From Candidatus Cryptobacteroides sp. (GTDB lineage Bacteria > Bacteroidota > Bacteroidia > Bacteroidales > UBA932): DNA of 37,327 nt. Each line of letters starts with the position of its first letter. Positions within the stretch are counted from its first letter, which is position 1. A model generated the notes under the pieces. It was not told the origin of the DNA. It did no database searches and was given only the letters and a program-made list of their open reading frames with translations. Position numbers and translations under genes: made by a program. This document shows positions 17,050-25,917 of this stretch, one piece after another. The stretch is taken from NCBI GenBank assembly GCA_029257745.1, contig JARIAS010000058.1, forward strand, positions 1 to 37,327, written 5' to 3'.

Positions 17050-19338
17050 TTATTTACACCATTGATCCAACCAGTCAAAGTAGCTTCTATGCCAGAATAA
17101 AGCATTTTGAGCTTGTAGTATCCAGTGATTCTCATTAGGGAAAATAATCAATTTAGATGGAACACCCATCATCTGAGCAGTGTTAAATGCTGCCATTCCT
17201 TGATCATAAGGGATACGATAGTCCTTGCCTCCATGAATACAAAGTATAGGAGTATTCCATTTGCTTACGTTCTCAGCAGGTGAGTTCTTATAATGTCTGA
17301 TAGCCTTAGGTTTGCTACTCCAAGGTGAACCAGCCTGTTGCATACCACCAAAAGTTATACCATCTCCTTGTGAGCCTTGTTGCCCAGCCTTGTATTTATA
17401 TTCAGTCAAACCACCATTATCCCAATTAGGGAACCACATTTCCTCTGTCTCGTAGTACATGTATTTCTCATCAAAAATACCTGCATGAGCTATAAAACAA
17501 TCGTATGTATTGTTATGAATACCTGCGAGATAGTAAACTGAAAAACCACCATAACTAGCACCGGTAGCAGCAAGTTTAGAAATATATGGCTGAGATTTAA
17601 TATATCTAGCAGCTTGTAGATAGTCTTGCATATTGAGACCTATGTAGTCACCAGATATTTGCTCTGTCCATTCTTGACCAAAGGCTGTGGTACCCCTTCT
17701 ATTAGGAAGAACAACTACATAACCTTGTTCACACATCAGACGATAGTTCCAGCGATAAGACCAGCTTTGGCTTAAAGTCCCTTGAGGTCCACCAAGACAT
17801 ATTTCTATTGCAGGGTATTTTTTACTAGGATCAAATTTAGGAGGGTAAAGTATCCAAGTAAGCATATCCTTTCCATCTACTGTTTTGATATATTTAGCTT
17901 CAGTCTTGTGATTTTGCAGTTGAGACAGTATATGTTTGTTTTCATGACTTATTTGTTCAATCTTATCATAATCCTTAACAGCTACAAGTTCGTTCGGAAA
18001 GTCCATACTGCAGTAACTAGTTAAAAGTGTATTGTCGTTCAATATTGCAAATGGGCTATTAAAATCATATATAAGAGATGGAGATGTCTTTCTTACAATG
18101 TTTGCATATTCATTATCAATATAGCCTTCATTTTCCTCATCTCTAGAATATGGTATAGCATCTATTCCCTTTAACTCTGCTCTATATATGGCTTGTAATC
18201 CCTCTGTTAAAGCATTAAAATAGATAGCTTTAGAACCCTTTTCCCACAGTGGTGAACTTGCATTATATTTGAAGTTATAAGTAAGATTACGGATATTAGA
18301 AGCTTTTTCACCGTCAAGGTCTGCAATCATTAAATTTGTCTTATCTGCTTCATATCCATCTCTTGCCATACTTAGCCATGCAAGATGTTTTCCATCAGGA
18401 CTCCATATAGGATCAGTGTCATATCCTCCTCCCTTTGTGATTTGCTTACTTTCTTTTGTATCGACATTGTATATGAATATCTCCGTATTAGTGGAAAAAG
18501 CATATTCTTTACCCATAAGTTTTTTGCAACTGTAAGCAATATATTTAGAGTCAGGACTCCATGCTAATTGCTCTAAACCAGAAAAAGGCTCAATCGGAAG
18601 TTCAAATTTCACCTCATCTCCACCTAATATATCTACTGAATTGTCTAGTGAGATAGTATTGCCAAGCTTGTTTTCATTACTTAATTCAGCCTCATTCCAG
18701 TCAGCTACATAGCTATGAGGCAGTTCAGTAGTCCAATGATCCCAGTGTCTATACATAAGATTATCAGCAACATATGCTTCTGCCTTATCAAGCTTTTTGT
18801 CAAAGTCTTTTGGAGTTTTTACATTTCCCTTTATGGTGCTTGAATAAATAAGCTTAGAAAAATCAGGAGAAAGCTTAAATTCTATAACTCCATTAGTAAC
18901 ATCGCTTAGTAAAGTTTTTTCTCCTAGTCTATAATTTGAAAAATCATTTCCTAAAAGATCAGCTGAATAAATTTGCCCAGCTTGTATAAAATAAATTCTT
19001 TTACCATCTTTTGACCACCTTGCATTACTAATACTTTTTCCGTCTTTGCTTATTTGTATAGTTTTGCTTCCATCTAAATTAGTGATAAATAGATTTCTAC
19101 AAGATCTGTTTTCCTCTATTGACTGATATGAGACCCCATAGAGAATTAAGCTTGAGTCAGGAGATAAGCATGGATCAGACAAACGTCCAAAAGCTAATAA
19201 AACTTCAGGACTCATTATGCTATCTTTGATTATAATATTATTTCGGCCAATATAGCCTGGCTGTGGGCTTTCATTATTAACGCAACTCATAGCACTTAAA
19301 ATACATAAGAACGCAATGGCTCTAAATAATTTTGACAT
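17050..19338 (-). CDS. S9 (prolyl oligopeptidase) family peptidase, lipoprotein
   Basis: A 762-residue exported serine peptidase of the DPP/acylaminoacyl-peptidase group. A lipobox (SAMSC, Cys19) anchors it in a membrane facing the periplasm or surface. Residues about 50-460 form a WD40/PD40-like beta-propeller, with repeated SPD, SKDGK and SPDGKHLAWL motifs, that gates access. The alpha/beta-hydrolase domain holds the triad: Ser595 in GASYGG, Asp706 in GGKDYRIP and His738 in NENHW. It likely trims oligopeptides from the N-terminus; specificity is not evident. Its gene lies 11 bp after a WYL regulator gene and is convergent with the susCD-like operon. Confidence 0.92.
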   Translation of the reverse strand: MSKLFRAIAFLCILSAMSCVNNESPQPGYIGRNNIIIKDSIMSPEVLLAFGRLSDPCLSPDSSLILYGVSYQSIEENRSCRNLFITNLDGSKTIQISKDGKSISNARWSKDGKRIYFIQAGQIYSADLLGNDFSNYRLGEKTLLSDVTNGVIEFKLSPDFSKLIYSSTIKGNVKTPKDFDKKLDKAEAYVADNLMYRHWDHWTTELPHSYVADWNEAELSNENKLGNTISLDNSVDILGGDEVKFELPIEPFSGLEQLAWSPDSKYIAYSCKKLMGKEYAFSTNTEIFIYNVDTKESKQITKGGGYDTDPIWSPDGKHLAWLSMARDGYEADKTNLMIADLDGEKASNIRNLTYNFKYNASSPLWEKGSKAIYFNALTEGLQAIYRAELKGIDAIPYSRDEENEGYIDNEYANIVRKTSPSLIYDFNSPFAILNDNTLLTSYCSMDFPNELVAVKDYDKIEQISHENKHILSQLQNHKTEAKYIKTVDGKDMLTWILYPPKFDPSKKYPAIEICLGGPQGTLSQSWSYRWNYRLMCEQGYVVVLPNRRGTTAFGQEWTEQISGDYIGLNMQDYLQAARYIKSQPYISKLAATGASYGGFSVYYLAGIHNNTYDCFIAHAGIFDEKYMYYETEEMWFPNWDNGGLTEYKYKAGQQGSQGDGITFGGMQQAGSPWSSKPKAIRHYKNSPAENVSKWNTPILCIHGGKDYRIPYDQGMAAFNTAQMMGVPSKLIIFPNENHWILQAQNALFWHRSYFDWLDQWCK

Positions 19339-19349
19339 AAGGTATTAAT

Positions 19350-20282
19350 TTAATTATTATATAATTTTAATGTTTCACTTATTCTGTTTTTTATATCTTC
19401 TGCAAGCTCTTCAGGCTCAAGTACCTTAATCTTATTGCAGTGTTTACATAATTCCATTTTAAAATTCTCATTAGGAGCAAGATGTAAATGAAAGACATTT
19501 GTAAGTCCTGACATTTTTTGTTTGAGATTATCGTCAATGTCCAAAATTTCTCTCTGACTATTATGCAAGGGGAGATCTCTAAGGTATTTTGCCTCTAGCT
19601 CTGTTGTAGCAATATATATGTCTATGACCTTATCTTTTTCTAATTGATATATGCCAAAAGAATCCTTAAAATAACTTTCAATATCAAAGTCTTTTTCAAT
19701 ATTAAATTGTTTTTCCAATACTGATATATTCATTATTCTATCCAAAGAATATATTCTCATGTCATTTCTTTCCTCACAAAAAGCTAGTAAATACCATCTT
19801 TTTTCAAATTCCTTTAGTGCATAGGGCCGTACATTTAGACTTTCAATATTAGTGGACGTATATTTTTGATAATCAATAAGTAAACAATAATTTTCTAACA
19901 TTGCATCCATTATACTAGTAAGATACTTTTGTCCAGAGGGTATATTCTCAATAGCAATTCTGCCTTTTAGTTTCTCCTTGCTCATAGAAAGTAAAGAGCC
20001 TATTGTGAAACTATTAATCAACCATGCACTTTCCTTTTGTTCGTTTGACACATTATCAGCATCGGCTATATAATATTTATTATTTCTTCTATTACATTGT
20101 ATTTCAATATCAAAGATTTCACATATAGCCTTCTTGTGATTTATAAAACTTTTTCTACTATAAGTTGTAGTCCACCTGTTTTTCCAAGCTCTTTGGATTT
20201 CATCAATACTTATACCCTTATTGCTTCTGCGTAAGATGGTCTGTATAAGCCAAATATATTTCTGTATTAGTTCAGATACCAT
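19350..20282 (-). CDS. WYL-domain transcriptional regulator
   Basis: A 310-residue protein with an N-terminal winged-helix region (about residues 1-70, with KGISIDEIQRAWKNRW as the helix-turn-helix start) and a WYL domain (about 125-220). The WYL domain is marked by VRPYALKEFEKRWYLLAF and IYSLDRIMNISVLE. A C-terminal WCX-like region follows. Such proteins bind DNA and sense ligands, often nucleic acids or nucleotides. It sits between recG and the S9 peptidase gene on the same strand (45 bp and 11 bp gaps), so it may share a transcript with them. No operator could be linked to it. Confidence 0.82.
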   Translation of the reverse strand: MVSELIQKYIWLIQTILRRSNKGISIDEIQRAWKNRWTTTYSRKSFINHKKAICEIFDIEIQCNRRNNKYYIADADNVSNEQKESAWLINSFTIGSLLSMSKEKLKGRIAIENIPSGQKYLTSIMDAMLENYCLLIDYQKYTSTNIESLNVRPYALKEFEKRWYLLAFCEERNDMRIYSLDRIMNISVLEKQFNIEKDFDIESYFKDSFGIYQLEKDKVIDIYIATTELEAKYLRDLPLHNSQREILDIDDNLKQKMSGLTNVFHLHLAPNENFKMELCKHCNKIKVLEPEELAEDIKNRISETLKLYNN

Positions 20283-20327
20283 AGTTTGAAGTGTTTTAAT
20301 AAATGTAATAAAATTAATCCTGAAGAT

Positions 20328-22487
20328 TTAGCTAATATCACTATAATCTTTTATAATATATTTACTTTTTTGAGTTTGCAATAAGAGCAATTTATTTTTG
20401 GATAAACTTAAACTAGAGTCTTCTTCTAATATGCTCATAGCTAAATTCCTTGCCTCATTAAGCATGAAAGTATCTTTAGCAATTGATGCTATTTTAAGTG
20501 ATACAGGTAGACCACTCTGTTGAGTCCCTTCTATATCACCAGGTCCTCTCATTTTCATATCTTCCTCTGCAAGTAAAAACCCATCTTGAGTATCACACAT
20601 TAGTTGAAGTCTTTTTTTAGACTCATTACTGATTTTATTACCATGTATAAGTATACAATAAGCATTTTCACTCCCTCGTCCTACTCTTCCTCTTAATTGG
20701 TGCAATTGGCTAAGACCAAACCTTTCAGCATTCTCAATGACCATAACAGAGGCATTTGGAACATCTACCCCTACCTCAATTACAGTAGTTGAAACTAAAA
20801 TATGTGCTCTACCTGCCGCAAAAGCTGACATATTAAAATCCTTTTCCTCATTTTTTTGTTGTCCATGTACAATAGCTACTTTATAATTGGGTAGTGGGAA
20901 TGCCTTTATCACTTCTTCATATCCAAGTTCAAGATTTTTATAGTCTAATTTTTCATTTTCAAATATTAGGGGATAGACTATAAAAGCTTGTCTGCCAGCA
21001 GCAATTTCCTTGCGTATAAATTTGTACATGGCAGTCCTTTTACTATCATTTATCATAATTGTCTGAATAGCCTTTCTACCCTTAGGTAATTCATCTATTA
21101 TAGAAACATCAAGATCTCCATATACAGTCATTGCTAGAGTTCGGGGTATGGGAGTCGCAGTCATTACCAATATGTGTGGATATTGATTATTAGTGGATTT
21201 TCTCCAAAGTTTAGCCCTTTGTTCAACTCCAAATCTGTGCTGTTCATCAATTATTGCAAGAGCCAAATTCTTGAAAATCACGCTATCCTCTATAAGAGCA
21301 TGAGTTCCTACTATAATATCAATATCTCCATTTGCCAAGGCCTCAAGTATCTCTCTTCTTTCACTAGTTTTGCTACTTCCTGTAAGTAGGGCAAGCCTAG
21401 TTTTGTTTGAAATGTACTTTCCTATGCTTTTAAAATGTTGCTGTGCAAGTACTTCAGTAGGGGCCATAATGCAGGTCTGATAGCCACTATCTACGGCTAT
21501 CAGTGCAGAAAGTAGTGCTACTAATGTTTTTCCCGAGCCTACATCTCCTTGTAATAGCCTATTCATTTGCTTTCCACTCTTTATGTCTTTATGAATCTCT
21601 TTTATGACTCTTTTCTGTGCAGAGGTGAGACTATATGGAAGTGCATTATAACAAGAGTTAAAGTGTTCTCCAATTTTAGATAAGACAAAGGAAGCTCTAC
21701 TATTCTGGTTCTTGAATTTATGTTTAAGGAGGGCTAATTGTAGCAAAAACAGCTCTTCAAATTTTAATCTTTTTTCAGCCTTACGAAGTGCATCAATATT
21801 AGGTGGAAAGTGTATATTTTTAATCGCAAATGCTAAGGGAACTAAGTTCTCTTTTTCAAGTATATATTCAGGCAGACTTTCTTGTATCTCATTAAGACAA
21901 AGATTTAAAGCTCTTTGCATATATTGGTTCATCATCTTAGCAGTAATACCCGCATTTTTGATTTTCTCGCTTGAACTATATATACCTGTTAGTTGTCCAC
22001 TAAAGTTATTGTTATCAGGATTGTCTATTTCAGGGTGTATAAAATTAATCTGTCCATTAAAAACTCCAGCCTTACCAAAGAAGATATAAGTTCTGTTAAA
22101 TTCTAATTTATTGTAGATGAATTTTAATGACTTGAAAAAACTTATAGAGCATGTGGCTGTATTGTCAGCTACCATTATGCTTAACCTGCTGATAGCATTA
22201 AATTTAAGATTATCAGGCTTTTTTATGCTCTTCTCATTAAGTTCTAAAATTAGTTTTTTAGTTCTATCATATGCCTTTATAGATATTACTTTAGCCCTGA
22301 TTTGTATTTGAGTATTATCAGCTATAATGTTTTTTATTTCTGTTATGCTACTTCTGTCTAAATATCTATATGGGTAGAATTGTAAAAGATCAGAAAGTGT
22401 ATGGATATTTAATTCAGATTTAAGAAGAGCAGCTCTTTTAGGACCTACTCCGCTTAAAAATTGTATATCTGTATTTAACTCTTTCAT
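20328..22487 (-). CDS. recG: ATP-dependent DNA helicase RecG
   Basis: A 719-residue branch-migration helicase that remodels stalled forks and Holliday junctions. It starts with the helix-hairpin-helix-like LSGVGPKRAALLKSEL and FYPYRYLDRS. A wedge/OB domain follows (about 60-170). Helicase motif I is GDVGSGKT at 314-321, motif II is DEQH at 414-417 (the RecG form of the DEAD box), and motif III is VMTATPIPRTLAM. The motif VI region reads QLHQLRGRVGRG, and the C-terminal MRGPGDIEGTQQSG is RecG-specific. Length is normal to slightly long. No TAnnTTTG box is seen upstream, but a paired direct repeat is (22531-22572). Confidence 0.96.
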   Translation of the reverse strand: MKELNTDIQFLSGVGPKRAALLKSELNIHTLSDLLQFYPYRYLDRSSITEIKNIIADNTQIQIRAKVISIKAYDRTKKLILELNEKSIKKPDNLKFNAISRLSIMVADNTATCSISFFKSLKFIYNKLEFNRTYIFFGKAGVFNGQINFIHPEIDNPDNNNFSGQLTGIYSSSEKIKNAGITAKMMNQYMQRALNLCLNEIQESLPEYILEKENLVPLAFAIKNIHFPPNIDALRKAEKRLKFEELFLLQLALLKHKFKNQNSRASFVLSKIGEHFNSCYNALPYSLTSAQKRVIKEIHKDIKSGKQMNRLLQGDVGSGKTLVALLSALIAVDSGYQTCIMAPTEVLAQQHFKSIGKYISNKTRLALLTGSSKTSERREILEALANGDIDIIVGTHALIEDSVIFKNLALAIIDEQHRFGVEQRAKLWRKSTNNQYPHILVMTATPIPRTLAMTVYGDLDVSIIDELPKGRKAIQTIMINDSKRTAMYKFIRKEIAAGRQAFIVYPLIFENEKLDYKNLELGYEEVIKAFPLPNYKVAIVHGQQKNEEKDFNMSAFAAGRAHILVSTTVIEVGVDVPNASVMVIENAERFGLSQLHQLRGRVGRGSENAYCILIHGNKISNESKKRLQLMCDTQDGFLLAEEDMKMRGPGDIEGTQQSGLPVSLKIASIAKDTFMLNEARNLAMSILEEDSSLSLSKNKLLLLQTQKSKYIIKDYSDIS

Positions 22488-22530
22488 TACTTACATTCCC
22501 TTGTGCTATTATACCTTAAAATCAATAATT

Positions 22531-22572
22531 CTAGCCTAGTATTATGAGGAATAGAATAAGCCTAGCCTAGTA
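22531..22572. repeat. Paired 11-bp direct repeat upstream of recG
   Basis: CTAGCCTAGTA occurs exactly at 22531-22541 and 22562-22572, 31 bp start to start, or about three helical turns. Each holds the near-palindrome CTAGcCTAG. It lies 44-85 bp ahead of the recG ATG and could be an operator. Confidence 0.5.
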
Positions 22573-22689
22573 AAGATTAGAAAAACAAATAAACTTTAGC
22601 TTTTAATCATAAAGAATAGAAAAATGTATATCTATTAATTAGGTATTTATCAATTTAATAAACATCTTAGCATTATAGTATGTAGATCC

Positions 22690-22720
22690 AAGGGGGGCTG
22701 AAGTGATTCATCTACCCCTT
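22690..22720. terminator. Hairpin abutting the pdxA stop codon
   Basis: AAGGGG pairs with CCCCTT around an inner TGAA-GTGA-TTCA stem-loop, with an internal loop between them. T-rich sequence follows only on the plus strand, so its role as a pdxA terminator is uncertain. Confidence 0.4.
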
Positions 22721-23812
22721 TTATTCTATCTGGCTTCTTCGTCCCGATGTTAATTTTTCCTCTTTTTCTAAGAAAATATCAGGCATCTTATTGTCCATTA
22801 TCTCTTTGTTCCTTGCACGTGATTTACATATGTCGATAGCTGTATATATTGCACATAACATAGATTGTCCATCAGCCTTGTCTTTTCCAGCTATTTCAAA
22901 TGCAGTTCCATGATCTGGTGAACAACGGACAATTGGTAGACCTGCTGTATAATTTACGCCATTTTCAAAACAAAGTGCTTTAAATGGTGCAAGTCCTTGG
23001 TCGTGGTACATTGCAAGTACAGCGTCTGTCTTTAAGTAGTTATTAGGTGTGAAAAAAGCATCAGGAGAGTATGGACCAAATGCTAAAATACCATTGTCAA
23101 AAGCTTCTTTGATTGCAGGGATTATAATTTCATTTTCTTCTGTACCTATAAGCCCATTATCCCCATTGTGTGGATTTAGACCCAGTACAGCTATTTTAGC
23201 ATCACTTAAGCTAAAATCCTTTTTCAGGCTTTCATTAAGGCAAGCTAGCTTTTCTAGTATAGCCTCTTTTGTTATCGCATTAGGAATATCTTTAATGGCT
23301 ATATGACTTGTTACAAGGGCAGTCCTTATTCTGTCACTTAGCAGTATCATAGTTGCATTAGGGGATTGGAATTTACTCTTAAAGTATTCTGTATGACCAG
23401 TATAATTAAAGCCTGCCTCATTCATATAATACTTATTTATTGGGGCAGTTACTATTGCATCTATTTCACCTTCTTGAATATCTTTAGAGGCTCTTTCCAG
23501 TGAAGCAATAGCATCTTGTGCAGATTCCAAACTAGCTTTACCGGGTTCTGCATTGTGTTTTTCGTCTATACAATTTATAATATTAATCTTTTTAGGCTTT
23601 GCCTCACTAGCACAATTTATAATATGAGTCTCAAGTTGTTCAATATTTGCAATAGTTTTTTTATAAAAGCCAAATAGTTTAGATGAGCCATATATTATTG
23701 GTGTGAAAAAATCTAGAACCCTTTGATCTGAAAGGGCTTTGATTATAACTTCATAACCTATACCATTACTATCACCTTGTGTTATACCTATTATTAATCT
23801 TCTGTTATTCAT
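22721..23812 (-). CDS. pdxA: 4-hydroxythreonine-4-phosphate dehydrogenase PdxA
   Basis: A 363-residue NAD-dependent dehydrogenase of the DXP-dependent vitamin B6 pathway, making the amino-acetone phosphate precursor that PdxJ condenses. The opening GDSNGIGYEVIIKAL is the Bacteroidetes variant of GDPxGIGPE. The three metal-binding His are visible in TGHTEYF, LNPHNGDNG and MYHDQGLAPFKAL, and the C-terminal SPDHGTAFEIAGKDKAD closes the active site. A charged tail of about 20 residues (EKEEKLTSGRRSQIE) extends past the usual end. It lies 11 bp after rnhA on the same strand. Confidence 0.95.
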   Translation of the reverse strand: MNNRRLIIGITQGDSNGIGYEVIIKALSDQRVLDFFTPIIYGSSKLFGFYKKTIANIEQLETHIINCASEAKPKKINIINCIDEKHNAEPGKASLESAQDAIASLERASKDIQEGEIDAIVTAPINKYYMNEAGFNYTGHTEYFKSKFQSPNATMILLSDRIRTALVTSHIAIKDIPNAITKEAILEKLACLNESLKKDFSLSDAKIAVLGLNPHNGDNGLIGTEENEIIIPAIKEAFDNGILAFGPYSPDAFFTPNNYLKTDAVLAMYHDQGLAPFKALCFENGVNYTAGLPIVRCSPDHGTAFEIAGKDKADGQSMLCAIYTAIDICKSRARNKEIMDNKMPDIFLEKEEKLTSGRRSQIE

Positions 23813-23823
23813 GATATTATCTT

Positions 23824-24333
23824 TTAAATTAGGCCTAGACTATTATCCTTATCAGCATTAACTTCAGCCTCATAAGCTTCATCTCTTGGGGGATTAGACA
23901 TTTGTTCAACATGTAGCCTTGCTTCTACTGCTAGATTATCGCATATTTCATTTTCAATATGTCCGTTGTGTCCCTTTACCCAATGTAATGTAACTTTGTG
24001 TTTTTTGTATACCTTATAAAACCTTAGCCATAAATCTCTATTTTTTTTGCCTACAAAGTCTTTTTTTATCCATGATAAAAGCCAACCTTTATTTATAGCA
24101 TTTACAATATAAGATGAATCTGTCCATAGTTCTACACGTGCATTGTCCCATTTAATGCTTTCCAATCCAACAATAGTAGCTAATAACTCCATACGATTAT
24201 TCGTAGTAAGTATAAAGCCCTGACTTAGTCTTTTTTCATACTTTCCACATCGTAGCAAAACTCCATATCCACCAGAACCTGGATTATTTTTGCATGCTCC
24301 ATCTGTAAAAAGTTCAATTGTATAATTGTGCAC
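23824..24333 (-). CDS. rnhA: Ribonuclease HI
   Basis: A 169-residue endonuclease that cuts RNA in RNA-DNA hybrids. The catalytic acids are Asp11 (FTDGACKNNPG), Glu49 (NNRMELLA), Asp72 (LWTDSSY) and Asp132 (ICDNLA), with His122 in VKGHNGH. The basic handle region (KGWLLSWIKKDFVGKKNRDLW) resembles E. coli RNase HI. A C-terminal acidic tail of about 20 residues follows the core. A TATATTTG box sits 23 bp upstream, just past the neighbouring membrane-protein stop, so rnhA and pdxA probably form their own transcript. Confidence 0.95.
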   Translation of the reverse strand: MHNYTIELFTDGACKNNPGSGGYGVLLRCGKYEKRLSQGFILTTNNRMELLATIVGLESIKWDNARVELWTDSSYIVNAINKGWLLSWIKKDFVGKKNRDLWLRFYKVYKKHKVTLHWVKGHNGHIENEICDNLAVEARLHVEQMSNPPRDEAYEAEVNADKDNSLGLI

Positions 24334-24356
24334 AGTCTATTATTTATAATAATTTA

Positions 24357-24364
24357 CAAATATA
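24357..24364 (-). promoter_or_regulatory. -7 box (TATATTTG) for rnhA-pdxA
   Basis: The minus strand reads TATATTTG immediately after the stop of the upstream membrane-protein gene (24365) and 24 bp ahead of the rnhA ATG. No TTG is evident 19-21 bp upstream. Confidence 0.45.
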
Positions 24365-25357
24365 CTATTTTTGAACCTGTCTTTTATTATTCTTTGCACC
24401 TTTATATACTAAGTAGGCACTTAAAATGATAAAACATACTAATATACTTAGCATTTCAGTCTTATAATTATGAGGTTGTATCCATATTTCTTTAAAAAGA
24501 GCATTTCTTCCGGCTATTTCAACGCTAGTCCAAAATATCATAACAGTTGCTATTGCCATGCGAATATTTGCTCCCCAAGAGCCAAGTTTTAGTTCATATT
24601 TGAACATGAAGAATGACGAGATTAGGCAGAAAAATGCTATTGCAATTGTTATAGGGTGCTTTGGCCCAAGAAATACAGGGTCATAGCAGAACATAAGTAC
24701 AAGATAAGAAGTCCACATCATAATAGTAAGCTCTAAGAAAGTTGTTATAGATGTATGCCTTGTCATCGAGCGTGGTACAATTTCGTTTCTCTTATCTCTA
24801 AATATCTTTTTTTGTAACCAATTGTACATATGACAGCCAGTTCTTGAGTTGAATAGGTAGATTATCATAAACATTACCCAAAATCCAAAGCTGCTTGGCA
24901 TTATAAGGTATTCTGGTCTTGAGCCTCTTAAACTTTTTAGGGCACTTGACGATAAATCTTTAATATCTGTTCCATTAATAGTAGTGATATGAGATATATC
25001 AACGCCATTTAGATATTCAGTGCTAGTGCTGACTATGCCTGAACCAATCAAGTCATAATGTACTCCAAATCTGCTTGCATAGTAAACAAAAAGAAATTCC
25101 ACCCAGCCTGTCCAAAATAAAAGACCTCCAAAGAAGCCCCATAAGGTTTGAGCTGTTTCTTTCTTTACAAATACACCTATAATAACCATTACCAGACCAA
25201 TAAAGCCCATAGCAAATGCACAGTAGTGTAGAATGTTCTCTGGAAGATGCTTATCCATAATCATCATTAGGGCGTGACCTAATGGCATAGAAAATAATAC
25301 AACTATAAATGAAATTAGGCTCTTTGCCCAGTACAATCTATTAGAAAAAATACCCAT
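24365..25357 (-). CDS. Conserved polytopic membrane protein of unknown function
   Basis: With the start at 25357 it has 330 residues, beginning MGIFSNRLYWAKSLISF. About eight to nine hydrophobic helices are visible, in two blocks separated by a soluble loop (about residues 110-150: STSTEYLNGVDISHITTING and onward). The C-terminus is basic. I do not recognize a characterized family; similar uncharacterized proteins are, to my memory, common in Bacteroidetes. The ATG at 25384 opens nine codons earlier, but a well-formed promoter at 25382-25412 would place the transcript start downstream of it, so the shorter form is preferred. It is followed by rnhA on the same strand. Confidence 0.7.
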   Translation of the reverse strand: MGIFSNRLYWAKSLISFIVVLFSMPLGHALMMIMDKHLPENILHYCAFAMGFIGLVMVIIGVFVKKETAQTLWGFFGGLLFWTGWVEFLFVYYASRFGVHYDLIGSGIVSTSTEYLNGVDISHITTINGTDIKDLSSSALKSLRGSRPEYLIMPSSFGFWVMFMIIYLFNSRTGCHMYNWLQKKIFRDKRNEIVPRSMTRHTSITTFLELTIMMWTSYLVLMFCYDPVFLGPKHPITIAIAFFCLISSFFMFKYELKLGSWGANIRMAIATVMIFWTSVEIAGRNALFKEIWIQPHNYKTEMLSILVCFIILSAYLVYKGAKNNKRQVQK

Positions 25358-25381
25358 AAATCTTATAAATTTTATTATATG

Positions 25382-25412
25382 CAAAGATAATCTTCATTAA
25401 TTTTATAAACAA
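25382..25412 (-). promoter_or_regulatory. Promoter of the polytopic membrane protein gene
   Basis: On the minus strand TTG (25410-25412), 20 bp, TATCTTTG (25382-25389). It predicts a start near 25376, after the ATG at 25384 and about 19 nt before the ATG at 25357, and so decides the gene start. Confidence 0.7.
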
Positions 25413-25629
25413 GTGCAGATATATTATATCTTAGGGTATTAGTATGCTAATAAATAGTAACTTCATTATTGTGCAAATGTAAATAATTGGAAATTAGTTC
25501 ATTAATAGAATAATTATCTAGTATTTTGGAGCTGAATATAAATGATTATAAGATATATACTTATAAAGTGTAAGGCTATTGCAAGTTATGTTAAACGATT
25601 TATATTGATATTAGATAAAATATGCAACG

Positions 25630-25738
25630 TTTTAAGTAAAAATCACTTAAAATATAAGTTAAAATATTCAAATGTAATATCCTTATAATGAATGATTTAA
25701 AATTATTTTACTAAAACTTTAATAAAATTTTAGTAAAA
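25630..25738. promoter_or_regulatory. Cluster of TTTTA-n-TAAAA palindromes ahead of the short transcript
   Basis: TTTTACTAAAA (25706-25716) and TTTTAGTAAAA (25728-25738) are reverse complements of each other, each nearly palindromic, and are 22 bp apart (two helical turns). A related TTTTAAGTAAAA lies at 25630-25641. The pair ends 3 bp before the TTTG of the next promoter, a usual place for an activator or repressor. The rest of 25413-25629 shows nothing. Confidence 0.5.
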
Positions 25739-25741
25739 ATA

Positions 25742-25772
25742 TTTGTGGATAAATAAAAAAGTATTACCTTTG
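25742..25772 (+). promoter_or_regulatory. Consensus promoter of the orphan short transcript
   Basis: TTTG (25742-25745), 19 bp, TACCTTTG (25765-25772): among the best promoter matches in the window, in a place with no plus-strand gene for nearly 2 kb. The predicted start is near 25779. Confidence 0.75.
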
Positions 25773-25778
25773 TATCGA

Positions 25779-25917
25779 GATGATGATAGAGGTTCTCTCA
25801 CATCAATCTCTATTGGTTATTAGTTTTAGTGTTATTAATTATGTGGTTAGTATGAGCATCACGCGTGAAGCGTCAAGCTCATCAAGTTAAAAAGTCCTTT
25901 AAATAAGGGCTTTTTTC
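25779..25917 (+). ncRNA. Candidate short RNA (about 140 nt) with Ser-rich mini-ORF
   Basis: Bounded by a consensus promoter and a Rho-independent terminator. One hairpin uses GATG..CATC and AGAG..CTCT around loop GTT (about 25782-25804). A second is ATGAGC/GCTCAT (25852-25857, 25877-25882) with an inner ACGC/GCGT stem. The second hairpin also holds ATG at 25852 opening a 12-codon frame, MSITREASSSSS, that stops at 25890, one base into the terminator stem. It may be a small regulatory RNA, or a relic attenuator leader whose structural gene has been lost. No SRP-RNA (4.5S) signature is seen, and no 6S-like long stem is obvious. Ends are inferred. Confidence 0.5.

Noticed and set aside
25358..25384. 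Nine-codon extension of the membrane protein
   Set aside because: The predicted transcript begins downstream of that ATG.
25779..25917. SRP 4.5S RNA, suggested by nearby ffh
   Set aside because: No conserved GGAAGC/GNAR-loop region or long helical arm typical of SRP RNA.
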